Origin: Bacteroidales bacterium
GTDB taxonomy: Bacteria; Bacteroidota; Bacteroidia; Bacteroidales; VadinHA17
DNA: 64,000 nucleotides
Assembly: GCA_016928075.1 (NCBI GenBank)
Contig: JAFGLJ010000027.1
Location: forward strand, 124,001-188,000
Direction of reading: 5' to 3'
In this document: positions 34,873-44,457 of the stretch, in pieces
Position numbering within the stretch: position 1 is the first letter of the stretch
Layout: each line of letters starts with the position of its first letter
Position numbers and translations under genes: made by a program
The notes under the pieces: model-generated
Database searches by the model: none
What the model saw: the letters and a program-made list of their open reading frames with translations, nothing else
What the model was told of the DNA's origin: nothing

Positions 34873-36066
34873 TTAAAGATTCGATATAATTTCATCAGTC
34901 ATTTGAATAGTGCTTGCTGCTCCCTTCTCAATCACACCAGGGCTGCCTGTCATTTTCATCATGTCGTAAGTTCGGACTTTTCCCTCTTCAATAACCTTAG
35001 CCACGGCTTTGCGTATTTTTGCAGATTTGTCTTTCTCATCAATAAAATCAAGCATCATACAGGCTGACTCAATCATTGCCACAGGGTTAACAATAGGAGT
35101 TTCATATTCAGCATACTTGGGTGCTGAACCGTGTGTAGGTTCAAAAACTCCGATACCATCGGCTGAAAACTGAGCTGAGCATGCAAAGCCAAGGCCTCCT
35201 ATTAATCCGGCAAAAGCATCAGATACTATATCGCCAAACATATTGCCCGCAACTATGACACCATAATCTTCGGGGTTCTTTGTGAGCCACATCATCTGGG
35301 CGTCGATATTTGTATTCCATAATTGAATATCCTGGTACTCATTCTTCTGTATATCCCTGGCCAGTTTAAGCATCATACCGGATGTTTCACGTATCACGTT
35401 TGGTTTTTCACATACAGTAACCGATTTATAGCCATATTCACGGGCATAATCGAATGCTGCACGTACTATTCTCTCAGTTGCCTTTTTCGAAAATATACGT
35501 GTTGATACTGACAATTCATCAACAGGCACACTTCCGAAGTTCTTTATGAACTTTGGATGGGTCATCAGCGCTTTATAAACTATAGAAGGGGGATTAGACC
35601 ATTCAACGCCTCCATAGAGTCCCTCTGTATTCTGCCTGAAGATAACCACATTAACATATGGCTCATCAAATGATCCTTCAGTATTCCTTCTTATGAAGTT
35701 CAATGGATTACCTTTATAGGTACGGCAGGGACGTAGGCATATATCGAGGTTGAAATGTTGTCTCAAACCGACGATAGGACTTGAATAAACCAGACCTTTA
35801 TTCTGCAAAGTGAGATGTAACTCACTTGCAGCCTCATCTTTGGGTTTTGATGTAATAGCTCCAAAAAGAGCAATCTTGTATTGTTCAATAAGATCGATAG
35901 TCCGGTCAGGAAGAGGATTACCTTCCTTGCACCAGAATTCCCATCCAATATCCCCGTAAACATAATCGGCATCAAAGCCCGCCGCTGTTAATACTCGTAT
36001 TGCCTGCTCAAGCACAATACCACCAATTCCATCTCCGGGTAATGCTACTATTTTTCTTTTCGCCAT
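34873..36066 (-). CDS. Isocitrate/isopropylmalate dehydrogenase family protein
   Basis: A 397-residue beta-decarboxylating dehydrogenase. The opening VALPGDGIGGIVLEQA, the substrate loop YSSPIVGLRQHFNLDICLRP, VIFRQNTEGLYGGVEW, the catalytic EYGYKSVTVCEKPNV, and GNMFGDIVSDAFAGLIGGLG are all visible. In the cofactor loop, HGSAPKYAE has Lys-Tyr where NADP-specific E. coli isocitrate dehydrogenase has Lys344-Tyr345. That suggests NADP, but cofactor choice is an inference. No leu genes are adjacent, so I favour an isocitrate-type role over leucine synthesis. The citrate lyase operon 1.8 kb away may be related. Confidence 0.85.
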   Translation of the reverse strand: MAKRKIVALPGDGIGGIVLEQAIRVLTAAGFDADYVYGDIGWEFWCKEGNPLPDRTIDLIEQYKIALFGAITSKPKDEAASELHLTLQNKGLVYSSPIVGLRQHFNLDICLRPCRTYKGNPLNFIRRNTEGSFDEPYVNVVIFRQNTEGLYGGVEWSNPPSIVYKALMTHPKFIKNFGSVPVDELSVSTRIFSKKATERIVRAAFDYAREYGYKSVTVCEKPNVIRETSGMMLKLARDIQKNEYQDIQLWNTNIDAQMMWLTKNPEDYGVIVAGNMFGDIVSDAFAGLIGGLGFACSAQFSADGIGVFEPTHGSAPKYAEYETPIVNPVAMIESACMMLDFIDEKDKSAKIRKAVAKVIEEGKVRTYDMMKMTGSPGVIEKGAASTIQMTDEIISNL

Positions 36067-36181
36067 AGTGTAATCTGCTTTATGTTTTCAAGTGGTTATA
36101 AGGTCAGTCAAAATAAGAATTTTTTTTTGTTAAGTAAAACCTGTTATTTAGAATAAAATGTAAATCCAAACCAATTTTTGA

Positions 36182-36189
36182 TACCTTTG
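36182..36189 (+). promoter_or_regulatory. Probable -7 box of pepD
   Basis: TACCTTTG is a perfect TAnnTTTG match, 36 bp before the pepD ATG at 36226. The -33 element is weak. Confidence 0.5.
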
Positions 36190-36225
36190 TGTGCAATACT
36201 ATTATCAGCAATATAAATACCTGCT

Positions 36226-37680
36226 ATGATTCTCGATAATCTTGAACCTGCAAAAGTCTGGTTTTACTTCGAAGAGATATGTAAATTACCCAGGCTGTCA
36301 AAGAACGAAGGGCAAATAAGACAGTATCTGCTGGATTTTGCTGACAGGAATAACCTTGAGAGCAAAACTGACAGGGCTGGTAATGTATTGATTAAAAAAC
36401 CTGCCGACCCTGGATATAAAAACAGGAAAAGCGTCGTTTTACAGAGTCATATGGATATGGTTGGTGAGAAAGATGCTGCAACTGAACACAACTGGTTAAA
36501 GGATCCCATAGTGCCTTTTATTGACGGTAAGTGGGTTAAGGCAAAAGATACAACTCTTGGTGCAGATGACGGGATAGGAATGGCGGCAAAGCTTGCCCTT
36601 TTGTCAGACAAGGAGATTAAGACAGGTCCGGTAGAATGTCTTTTTACCGTAGATGAGGAAAGCGGGATGACCGGGGCTATTCAGCTTGAGAAAGGTTTCT
36701 TTGAAAGCAGGATACTGATTAACCTGGATTCTGAAGATGAAGGAGAACTTTTCATCGGTTGTGCAGGGGGAATGGACACAATAGCTGATATGCCATTCGC
36801 CAGGGAAGAAGCAGATAGTGATCATACAGTCCTTAAAATATCAGTTACAGGTCTGCATGGAGGACACTCCGGGGATGAAATACATAAGGGTTATGCAAAC
36901 TCAGTTAAAATAATGACAGGGCTCCTGCAGCTATTAACCTCAAAATACGGGATCAGGCTATCTGAATTCAACGGTGGCAATCTCAGGAATGCCATCCCGC
37001 GGGAAGCATTTGCCCATGTAACATGTGATAAGGATTATGTTGATGATATTAAGAAGGATGCAGCTGAATATCTTCAAAAATTGAATGATGAACACTCATT
37101 TACTGAGGAAGGTATAGAAATTACAGTAAGCACAGCATGTTCAGTTGCTTATGTAATTGATCATAAAAGTCATAAATCACTTCTCAATGCCCTCGATCAA
37201 TGCCCGCACGGTGTTATTTCATGGTCTGAAGATATGGAAGGGCTTGTTGAAACATCTACCAACCTCGCATCCGTGAAATTCAAGGATAATACTATAATGA
37301 TAGTTACAAGCCAGCGCAGCTCAGTTGAATCATTAAAGGAAGATATTGCCCGCAGGATAAACAGGATTTTTACAGAGAATAATGCCACGGTGCACCATTC
37401 AAAAGGTTATCCCGGGTGGAAACCTGATACCAACTCGGAGATACTGAAGATCACATCACAATCCTACAGGAAGCTTTTTAATACCGAACCGGTGGTAAGA
37501 GCCATACATGCAGGACTGGAATGTGGACTTATACTGGAAAAATACCCGGGGCTCGACATGATTTCGTTTGGCCCTACAATAAAAGGAGCTCATACTCCGC
37601 AGGAAAGGCTTGATATTGAAACAACAAAGAAATTCTGGAGCCTGCTTGTTGATGTGCTCAATAGTATCCCGGTGATTTAA
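36226..37680 (+). CDS. pepD: Aminoacyl-histidine dipeptidase (cytosol non-specific dipeptidase, M20C)
   Basis: A 484-residue zinc peptidase of normal PepD length. Metal-binding and catalytic motifs are [13 protein letters not shown] (His, Asp), [17 protein letters not shown] (Asp), [16 protein letters not shown] (catalytic Glu pair), [19 protein letters not shown] and [14 protein letters not shown]. The late His sits in [12 protein letters not shown]. It cleaves dipeptides, including X-His, and is cytoplasmic (no signal peptide). Its TAA overlaps by 2 bp the stop of the convergent rubredoxin gene. Confidence 0.97.
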   Translation: MILDNLEPAKVWFYFEEICKLPRLSKNEGQIRQYLLDFADRNNLESKTDRAGNVLIKKPADPGYKNRKSVVLQSHMDMVGEKDAATEHNWLKDPIVPFIDGKWVKAKDTTLGADDGIGMAAKLALLSDKEIKTGPVECLFTVDEESGMTGAIQLEKGFFESRILINLDSEDEGELFIGCAGGMDTIADMPFAREEADSDHTVLKISVTGLHGGHSGDEIHKGYANSVKIMTGLLQLLTSKYGIRLSEFNGGNLRNAIPREAFAHVTCDKDYVDDIKKDAAEYLQKLNDEHSFTEEGIEITVSTACSVAYVIDHKSHKSLLNALDQCPHGVISWSEDMEGLVETSTNLASVKFKDNTIMIVTSQRSSVESLKEDIARRINRIFTENNATVHHSKGYPGWKPDTNSEILKITSQSYRKLFNTEPVVRAIHAGLECGLILEKYPGLDMISFGPTIKGAHTPQERLDIETTKKFWSLLVDVLNSIPVI

Positions 37681-37838
37681 TCAATTGGCTCAAATTCGCT
37701 CTTGCCAGCCCCGCAAACCGGGCATACCCAGTCATCAGGCAAATCTTCAAAGTCAGTGCCTTCATCAATTCCTCCCGCCTCATCACCTTCTTCAGGATTA
37801 TATTCATAACCACATACACTACATCTATAAATTCTCAT
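37677..37838 (-). CDS. Rubredoxin
   Basis: A 53-residue protein, too short for common ORF cut-offs. It reads [20 protein letters not shown], then about 18 residues, then [17 protein letters not shown]. The two CxxCG pairs (Cys6/Cys9, Cys39/Cys42) are the four ligands of the Fe(SCys)4 centre, and the spacing fits standard rubredoxins. It is a soluble one-electron carrier, often for anaerobic redox or oxygen/peroxide detoxification. It starts 29 bp after the citF stop on the same strand, so it may be the last gene of that operon. The start ATG at 37838 is the only good one. Confidence 0.95.
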   Translation of the reverse strand: MRIYRCSVCGYEYNPEEGDEAGGIDEGTDFEDLPDDWVCPVCGAGKSEFEPID

Positions 37839-37867
37839 AGTACAAATCTATTTTAGTCTTGTAACTT

Positions 37868-39454
37868 TTAAGTCTTTACTTTTCTTACAACATCTATTAT
37901 CGTTCCGTCAACCCATTTTATTGCTGCAATAACTTTATCTTCAATCTGTGCCTTTTCCGGTTTACCGCATATTCTCTCTGCTTCTTCTTTTAATTCCTTA
38001 ATCGACTTAAGAGGCAAGCCAGAATTTTTAACCATTGAAAGCAGGTCTTTTCTCAAAGGATTAACTGCAATACCTCTTTCAGTCACAATAACATCAATCA
38101 GCTCACCGGGCCCACAGAGGGTTGTTACTTCATCTATTATCACCGGCACCCTGTCCCTTACCAGTGGCAGGGGCAATATAACAGTTTTTGAAAACAGGCA
38201 ATTTTGCCATCCGCCTATTCCATGCAGAAGATAACCGTCAGAATGAGTAACCACATTGGCATTGAAATTCAAATCCACTTCTGTAGCACCCAGTATTGCC
38301 ACATCTACCAGTGGTGCGAAGTTACCCTTACCATGGTAGTTGTAACTTGTGAAAGGACTGGTCCATAAATGCCTGGGATTTTCCCGCATCGATCTCACAC
38401 CTTCCAGGTCAAATGTCTGTCCATCAAGTATATAATCAACCAGGTCTTCTTCAAGCATAGACACAAGATATTTATTGCTTCCCCCACGGACAAACCTTGC
38501 TCTTATTCCTTTTTGTTTCATAATATCTTTAAAAAACTCCCCCACGGCCAATGATGTGCCTCCTGCCCCACTCTGGAAAGAAAAGCCATCCCTGATAATG
38601 CCTGCTTCATAGCAGAATTTAGCGGTCATTTCGGCAAGCATAAGTCGATCAGGGCTCTTTGTAATTCTTGTGGTTCCCGATACTATTTCTTCAGGTAAAC
38701 CCAGCTTATCCACTTCAACTGTATAATCAACATAATTACCCTGTATTTGCCACGGTATGCAGGGAAAAGGAACCATATTATCTGTGACTATAATCACTTT
38801 ATCAGCATACTGTGAATCAGCCAGGGCAAAGCCCAGCAAGCCGCAGGCTGAATCACCTTCCAGTCCGTTAGCGTTCCCAAAAGGATCTGCTTTAGGTGCA
38901 CCGATAACAGCTATATCTATTTGAACCTCACCATCCTGCACTGCCTGGTACCTGCCTCCATGAGATCTTAACACAGCCATACCCCGCATCTTGCCCTCGG
39001 ATACATATTGACCCAGTGGTCCGTTCATACTTCCTTCTATATGGTGTATGGTACCATTATCAAGGTATTGTATAAGGTGTGCATGGCATGGAAATGAAGC
39101 TGATGGAAACCACCTTATATTTTTAATGCCCAGCTCATTTACAGCATCAAAAACCATGTTGGCTAACAGGTCGCCATTCCTGAAATGGTGATGAGTTGAA
39201 ATTGTCATACCATCCTTTATACCTGCTTTTACGAGTGCTTCCTTAATGGTCTTTACCCTTTTATCTCCATCGTCAGGGTAATCAGCACAGCTTGATATAC
39301 GGGGAGCATGTTTTCTGCCTTCTGGTTTATATTTGCCTACTCCTTTAAATGGCACAGCCGGTTGTCCGTTTATTTCTGTGACAACGTCTCGGCCTGCGGC
39401 ATTTTTCACCATTCTATTTGCCATAGTATATTTTTTTTCATAAATTTTTTTCAC
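37868..39454 (-). CDS. citF: Citrate lyase alpha subunit (citrate:acetyl-ACP transferase)
   Basis: A 528-residue subunit matching CitF over its length: DGMTISTHHHFRNGDLLANM, the GSMNGPLGQYVSEGK region, VLRSHGGRYQAVQDGEVQID, GNANGLEGDSACGLLG, SFQSGAGGTSLAVGEFF, and the tail VDGTIIDVVRKVK. CitF transfers the acetyl group from acetyl-ACP to citrate before CitE cleaves it to oxaloacetate. Its ATG overlaps the upstream TGA (ATGA at 39451-39454), showing translational coupling with the CitD-CitE gene. An internal ATG at 39424 is an alternative start. Confidence 0.96.
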   Translation of the reverse strand: MKKIYEKKYTMANRMVKNAAGRDVVTEINGQPAVPFKGVGKYKPEGRKHAPRISSCADYPDDGDKRVKTIKEALVKAGIKDGMTISTHHHFRNGDLLANMVFDAVNELGIKNIRWFPSASFPCHAHLIQYLDNGTIHHIEGSMNGPLGQYVSEGKMRGMAVLRSHGGRYQAVQDGEVQIDIAVIGAPKADPFGNANGLEGDSACGLLGFALADSQYADKVIIVTDNMVPFPCIPWQIQGNYVDYTVEVDKLGLPEEIVSGTTRITKSPDRLMLAEMTAKFCYEAGIIRDGFSFQSGAGGTSLAVGEFFKDIMKQKGIRARFVRGGSNKYLVSMLEEDLVDYILDGQTFDLEGVRSMRENPRHLWTSPFTSYNYHGKGNFAPLVDVAILGATEVDLNFNANVVTHSDGYLLHGIGGWQNCLFSKTVILPLPLVRDRVPVIIDEVTTLCGPGELIDVIVTERGIAVNPLRKDLLSMVKNSGLPLKSIKELKEEAERICGKPEKAQIEDKVIAAIKWVDGTIIDVVRKVKT

Positions 39455-40668
39455 TCATTTTCCTGGCTTTCCTTCTCATCCGGAATAAGATTTAGTTTTT
39501 CCGCCAGGGCTAAAGTACGCCTTGCCCTTGCAACCACTGGAGCATCTATCATTTTGGATCCTATGGACACGACCCCGAGGCCTTTCTCCTCAGCTTCATT
39601 AAATGCCTGTACTATTTCAGAAGCTTTATTAATCTCATCCAGCTCAGGGGCAAAAGAAGCTTTAATAACCTGTATCTGCCTGGGATGTATACATCCCATC
39701 CCTTCAAACCCTATGGATTTGGACATTTTTGCGATAGCCTTCAGTGCTTCCATATCAGATACGTCAGAAAATACAGAATCTATTGGTTGCACTCTTGCCG
39801 CCTTGGCAGCATTTACCAGCCTCAGCCTTGCATAAATTGATTCCCTGCCTTCATTTGTCCTTTGAACGCCAAGATCGGCAGTATAATCTTCTAGTCCTAT
39901 GGCTATTGCAACTACATTCTTAACTGCTGATGCTATTTCATAAGCCTTTTCCACTCCCAATGCACTCTCGATAATGGGCATAAAGAAAAGATCCTGCTTA
40001 ATATTATTTTCGGACAGGATCCTATCCGCACTTTTTGCCAGTTCTCTAAGGTATTCAGCGCTTTCACATTTTGGAACAAGTATAAGATGTACATTATGGG
40101 GCAATACATATTTAAGGTCCTCGTACCCCCTCTCCCCCTGGTTAATTCTCACCATACGTTCAGCACCATAGAAATTAACCTGTCGCAGTACATTTCTAAC
40201 AAGAAATCTGGCCTCATGCTTTTTTGCAGGCGCCACTGAATCTTCTAGGTCAAGTATAATGCCATCCGGTGAATGAAGGCCGGCATTTAACATCATGCTG
40301 GGAGTATTACCCGGCAGATACAACCTGCTGAACCTGAACCTTTCTCTATCTGAAAGGTATCTATTATACTCTGACATCTCCGGCAGCAGTTCTTTATCTG
40401 TTTTTACAAGGGCTTTAACTGCAGCCTCCAGTCTGGCCATATGAACAAAAGGAAGGGCTCCTGAATCATTTACATCAAGAACAGCATGCTTAATATCAAA
40501 AAAGTTTAGACCCTCTTCCATAAGCCTGGTAATAGAACTACCATACATTACCTTGACCTTTGATTCAAGGTTTATTTTAATCCCTCCACTTGATTTTATT
40601 TCAAGTTTAAGTTCACAGTCCGATCTTATTCGCGGGCCCGTGTTACCCGTAACAGCAACTTTCTTCAT
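39451..40668 (-). CDS. Fused citrate lyase acyl-carrier (CitD) and beta (CitE) subunits
   Basis: A 405-residue fusion. Residues 1 to about 95 are CitD-like: ESKVKVMYGSSITRLMEEGL and VLDVNDSGALPFVHMARLEA match the gamma acyl-carrier pattern. Ser16 (RSDCELKLE) is the best candidate for the prosthetic-group serine, by position. Residues about 108-405 are the CitE/HpcH aldolase: SRLYLPGNTPSMM, GIILDLEDSVAPAKK, ILVPKCESAEYL, MPIIESALGVEKAYEIA, GLEDYTADLGVQR, and GMGCIHPRQI. In most bacteria CitD and CitE are separate. The citC, citX and citG genes that make and load the cofactor are not in the window. A possible internal promoter (TATCTTTA) lies in the 50-bp gap upstream. Confidence 0.92.
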   Translation of the reverse strand: MKKVAVTGNTGPRIRSDCELKLEIKSSGGIKINLESKVKVMYGSSITRLMEEGLNFFDIKHAVLDVNDSGALPFVHMARLEAAVKALVKTDKELLPEMSEYNRYLSDRERFRFSRLYLPGNTPSMMLNAGLHSPDGIILDLEDSVAPAKKHEARFLVRNVLRQVNFYGAERMVRINQGERGYEDLKYVLPHNVHLILVPKCESAEYLRELAKSADRILSENNIKQDLFFMPIIESALGVEKAYEIASAVKNVVAIAIGLEDYTADLGVQRTNEGRESIYARLRLVNAAKAARVQPIDSVFSDVSDMEALKAIAKMSKSIGFEGMGCIHPRQIQVIKASFAPELDEINKASEIVQAFNEAEEKGLGVVSIGSKMIDAPVVARARRTLALAEKLNLIPDEKESQENE

Positions 40669-40718
40669 CAGGCATTTTTTGAATACTTATTAATACAAAA
40701 CTAAAGATACGGAAAAAT

Positions 40719-42062
40719 TTATCCAAGGAAACTCAATAATATTCCCGCTGCAACAGCTGATCCTATGACACCTGACACATTGGGAGTCATAGCATGCATT
40801 AACAGGTGGTTTGTCGGGTCAGCCCTGAGCCCTTCATTCTGCACTACCCTTGCACTGTCAGGAACAGCCGACACACCTGCAGCACCCACAAGGGGATTAA
40901 TTCTGTTTTCCCCTCTCAGGAACAGATTCATTATTTTGGCAAATATTAAGCCCCCGGCCGTGGCAATCATAAATGATATTGCACCCAGTAAAAAAATCAA
41001 TAATGAGTCGGGGGTGAGAAAAACGTCTGCCTGGGTTGAGGCTCCTACAGTCAGTCCAAGTAATATTGTTACTATATCCACCATTGAGGTCCGTGCAGTC
41101 TCTGCAAGTCGTTTTGTAACACCAGATTCTTTAAGGATGTTCCCGAAGAAAAGCATCCCCAGTAATGGAAGTGAACTGGGTGAGATAAAAGCTGTAAGCA
41201 TTAAACCGATTATGGGAAACAAGATCTTTTCCGTTTTGGAAACAGCCCGCGGGGGTTTCATCCTTATCCTTCTTTCCCTTTTTGAAACCAGTAATCTCAT
41301 TATGGGTGGTTGTATCACAGGAACAAGGGCCATATAGGAATATGCAGCAATAGCAATGGGGCCGATGAGATTTTTTACGGCTGTTCCGTCAGGTAATATA
41401 TTTACACCATTAGCCAGCCGTGAGGAGAGGAATATTGCGGTAGGACCATCGGCACCCCCTATTATACCTATGGCACCCGCTTCAGGTGGCTCAAAGCCCA
41501 GCATCAAGGCACCCAGGAAAGTAAGGAAGATACCTAATTGTGCAGCTGCACCGAGCATCATCAGCCGTGGATTCGACAGTAACGATGAAAAGTCGGTCAT
41601 TGCACCAAGCCCAAGGAATATAAGAGGTGGATAAACACCTTTTAAGACACCGAAGTATAAATAATTAAGCACACTGCCCGACTGATAAATTCCAAGCTGA
41701 AGATTTATATCCCCATCCTGATAAAAAGGTATATTGCCTATAATAATACCTGTTCCGATAGGTATAAGGAGCAAAGGTTCGTAATCATATCTGATCGCCA
41801 GGAAAATAAAAAACAGGCCTACAGTTATCATTATAAGATGGCCTTTTGTTGCGTTCCGGAACCCTGAATATTCCCAGAATTTTCTCAGGCCTTTTGTAGC
41901 CCCTTCCGTATCTGTGTCCTGATTCAGGTGCATCATGTTTCCATGATGCACAGCATTTTCAGTTTTTGTAAGATTTTCTTTCTCTTTCTCGGGTTTAACA
42001 AATGCTGTCCAGCTTATCGAGAGTATTACAAGAATACCAATGACAGTTATAAACCTCCTCAT
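40719..42062 (-). CDS. mmdB: Sodium-ion-translocating decarboxylase beta subunit
   Basis: A 447-residue membrane protein of the OadB/MmdB/GcdB family, with a first N-terminal membrane segment and a roughly 60-residue linker before the usual core. The core has the conserved GIIGGADGPTAIFLSSRL, whose Asp is needed for Na+ coupling in OadB, YSYMALVPVIQPPIMRLL, and VGAAGVSAVPDSARVVQ. It decarboxylates carboxybiotin and pumps Na+ out. The neighbours point to methylmalonyl-CoA as substrate of the complex. The biotin carrier gene ends 2 bp upstream. Confidence 0.93.
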   Translation of the reverse strand: MRRFITVIGILVILSISWTAFVKPEKEKENLTKTENAVHHGNMMHLNQDTDTEGATKGLRKFWEYSGFRNATKGHLIMITVGLFFIFLAIRYDYEPLLLIPIGTGIIIGNIPFYQDGDINLQLGIYQSGSVLNYLYFGVLKGVYPPLIFLGLGAMTDFSSLLSNPRLMMLGAAAQLGIFLTFLGALMLGFEPPEAGAIGIIGGADGPTAIFLSSRLANGVNILPDGTAVKNLIGPIAIAAYSYMALVPVIQPPIMRLLVSKRERRIRMKPPRAVSKTEKILFPIIGLMLTAFISPSSLPLLGMLFFGNILKESGVTKRLAETARTSMVDIVTILLGLTVGASTQADVFLTPDSLLIFLLGAISFMIATAGGLIFAKIMNLFLRGENRINPLVGAAGVSAVPDSARVVQNEGLRADPTNHLLMHAMTPNVSGVIGSAVAAGILLSFLG

Positions 42063-42064
42063 AA

Positions 42065-42484
42065 TCAGTTCATTTCAATTAATACCTCATCCTGCAGAAC
42101 TGATTGCCCCTGGATAACCTTTACGGAAATAACCTCTCCATCATTTTCCGCTTTTATTTCATTTTCCATTTTCATTGCTTCCATCACCATCAATGTCTGT
42201 CCTTTTGTAACTTTGTCACCCGGCCTGACCATGACCTGCATTATTATACCTGGTAATGGGGCTTTAATTTCCAGTTTCGGACCTCCTATTTTCTTATCAA
42301 TACTCTTCTGAGGTTCTCTAAGTACCGGGCGCACCAGAGTAGGTGTTTTTACGGATTTGATTTCCTGGTGTATTTCAACCAGGTAGGGTGTTCCGTTTAC
42401 TTCAAGCTTTGCTATATCGCCCTCGATCTCGATTATCTCCACCTCATATGTATTGCCACTTATAGTAAATTTATAGTTTCTCAT
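42065..42484 (-). CDS. mmdC: Biotin carboxyl carrier subunit of the decarboxylase
   Basis: A 139-residue protein. The C-terminal half is a biotinyl domain with MEAMKMENEI, where Lys105 carries biotin, preceded by APLPGIIMQVMVRPGDKVTK. The N-terminal 60 residues resemble the start of Bacteroidota BCCP subunits (ISGNTYEVEII). It shuttles carboxyl groups between the alpha subunit and the membrane beta subunit. It starts 11 bp after the small membrane subunit gene and abuts mmdB. Confidence 0.95.
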   Translation of the reverse strand: MRNYKFTISGNTYEVEIIEIEGDIAKLEVNGTPYLVEIHQEIKSVKTPTLVRPVLREPQKSIDKKIGGPKLEIKAPLPGIIMQVMVRPGDKVTKGQTLMVMEAMKMENEIKAENDGEVISVKVIQGQSVLQDEVLIEMN

Positions 42485-42495
42485 TACGTCTCATC

Positions 42496-42864
42496 TTAAC
42501 GTTCAAGGTTTCTCATATTATAAAGTTTTGAATTCCAGGGGGAATAGGATTTTGACACCTTTTTTATGGTAATCACATTGCTTTCATAATCATGGATCTC
42601 ATCAAAATACAGGTACAATGCGGTGGCTATGGCTGCATTTACCTCACCGGTTAATACCTGTTTTTCTGAATCATCCAATGCTCTCCCTTCCCTTGCAGCC
42701 CTACGATACATCTTTATCTTAAAAAAAAGTGGCATTACATACCTGAAAACCAGGTAAAGGGCAACCAGAGCAATGAACACAACCAGATAACCGACAACCA
42801 CTATTATAGTAGCCTGCCTGTCGATACCTGCAGATGTAACTGCCAGCATAAGGATAGTATTCAT
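42496..42864 (-). CDS. mmdD: Small membrane subunit of decarboxylase (OadG/MmdD-like)
   Basis: A 122-residue protein with one clear transmembrane helix (about 19-52, TIIVVVGYLVVFIALVALYL), then a soluble tail rich in charged residues and RAAREGRALDDSEKQVLTGE. Sequence identity to OadG/MmdD is low, as is usual for this subunit. The assignment rests on size, topology and its place between alpha and biotin-carrier genes. The subunit stabilises the membrane complex. The start is firm because the upstream gene ends 13 bp before it. Confidence 0.8.
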   Translation of the reverse strand: MNTILMLAVTSAGIDRQATIIVVVGYLVVFIALVALYLVFRYVMPLFFKIKMYRRAAREGRALDDSEKQVLTGEVNAAIATALYLYFDEIHDYESNVITIKKVSKSYSPWNSKLYNMRNLER

Positions 42865-42877
42865 AACCTTTGAATAT

Positions 42878-44437
42878 TTATAATGGCATATTTGAATGCT
42901 TTTTCATTGGACCCGGGTCTTTCTTGGTTGCCACTGTACGCAATGCCCTGATAACCCTGAATCGTGTGTTCCTGGGTTCAATAACATCATCAAGATACCC
43001 GTAACGTGCAGCTTCATAAGGATTGGCAAACTTATCCCGGTATTCTTTCTCCCTGGCCGTTATAAACTCTGATTTTTCTTCTTCATTTTTTATTTCTGCT
43101 AATTTTTTCCCTTCGAGCACTTCAATGGCTCCCTGTGGACCCATGACAGCTATCTCGGCCGAAGGCCAGGCATAATTGATATCTCCTCTCAGCTGCTTGG
43201 AAGCCATGACACAGTGTGCTCCTCCGTAAGATTTTCTGAGGGTTACGGTTATTTTAGGTACCGTTGCCTCTCCGTATGCAAACATCAATTTAGCTCCATG
43301 CACTATAATACCACCATACTCCTGGTTGCTTCCCGGAAGAAAACCAGGCACGTCTACAAAAGTCAACAGTGGTATATTAAAAGCATCACAGAATCTTACG
43401 AAACGGGCAGCTTTTCTTGATGCATTTATATCGAGTACCCCTGCCAGGAAAGTAGGCTGATTAGCTACTATGCCAACTGACATACCTCCCATTTTTGCAA
43501 ATCCCACTACAATATTTTTCGCATAATTGGCATGAATTTCAAGAAATTCCTCGTAATCAACCACTTTATATATCACATCCTTTACATTATACGGGTGGTT
43601 GGGATTTTCAGGGATAATTATATTCAAATCATCTTCAAGCCTGTCAATAGGATCATCACAGTCAGAGAGGGGAGGATCTTCCAGGTTATTCTGAGGCAGG
43701 TAGCTTAATATTTTCCTGATCAACAGCAAACCCTCTTCTTCATCTTCAACGACAAACTGTGCAACACCTGACTTTGTGGTATGTATTCTTGCACTACCAA
43801 GGTCTTCAATAGATATATCCTCACCTGTAACAGCCTTTGTCACCTTAGGTCCGGTAACAAACATGTAGCTGCTCTGCTCACTCATTATTATAAAATCAGT
43901 TAAAGCAGGAGAATAGACTGCCCCCCCTGCACATGGACCAAAAATGGCTGATATCTGAGGTATGACGCCTGAAGCCAGTATATTTCTTTCAAATATCTCG
44001 GAATAACCGGCAAGGCTCCTCACACCTTCCTGTATTCTTGCTCCACCGCTATCGTTAATACCAATGACAGGTGCACCTACTTTCATGGCCTGGTCCATTA
44101 GTTTACATATTTTGCCGGCGAATGTTTCAGAGAGAGATCCGCCAAAAATCGTGAAATCCTGTGCAAACACATAAACCACGCGGCCATCAATTGTGCCATG
44201 ACCGGTAACAACGCCATCCGAAAGGTATTTTTTGTCTTTTAGCCCGAAATCATCTGTCCTGTGAGTAACAAACATATCATATTCTTCAAAGCTGCCTTCA
44301 TCAAGAAGTATCTCAATTCTTTCCCGGGCCGTCATTTTCCCTTTTGCGTGCTGGTCGGCTATTCTTTTTTCTCCTCCACCCATCTTTGCTTGTTCACGCA
44401 AATCAATCAGTTGCCTTATTTTATCCTGGCTGTCCAT
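42878..44437 (-). CDS. mmdA: Methylmalonyl-CoA decarboxylase carboxyltransferase (alpha) subunit
   Basis: A 519-residue acyl-CoA carboxyltransferase of the propionyl-CoA carboxylase beta type. It has [56 protein letters not shown] (oxyanion loop), [38 protein letters not shown] and [20 protein letters not shown]. With the Na+-pump beta subunit in the operon it works as decarboxylase, making propionyl-CoA from (S)-methylmalonyl-CoA, rather than as a carboxylase. It follows mce by 20 bp. Confidence 0.95.
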   Translation of the reverse strand: MDSQDKIRQLIDLREQAKMGGGEKRIADQHAKGKMTARERIEILLDEGSFEEYDMFVTHRTDDFGLKDKKYLSDGVVTGHGTIDGRVVYVFAQDFTIFGGSLSETFAGKICKLMDQAMKVGAPVIGINDSGGARIQEGVRSLAGYSEIFERNILASGVIPQISAIFGPCAGGAVYSPALTDFIIMSEQSSYMFVTGPKVTKAVTGEDISIEDLGSARIHTTKSGVAQFVVEDEEEGLLLIRKILSYLPQNNLEDPPLSDCDDPIDRLEDDLNIIIPENPNHPYNVKDVIYKVVDYEEFLEIHANYAKNIVVGFAKMGGMSVGIVANQPTFLAGVLDINASRKAARFVRFCDAFNIPLLTFVDVPGFLPGSNQEYGGIIVHGAKLMFAYGEATVPKITVTLRKSYGGAHCVMASKQLRGDINYAWPSAEIAVMGPQGAIEVLEGKKLAEIKNEEEKSEFITAREKEYRDKFANPYEAARYGYLDDVIEPRNTRFRVIRALRTVATKKDPGPMKKHSNMPL

Positions 44438-44457
44438 TTTTTGTATAAACGTTAAAC

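Noticed and set aside
40719..44437. Oxaloacetate decarboxylase (oad) for the Na+ pump
   Set aside because: The alpha subunit is of the carboxyltransferase (MmdA) type, not OadA, and mce leads the operon; oxaloacetate use is not excluded experimentally.
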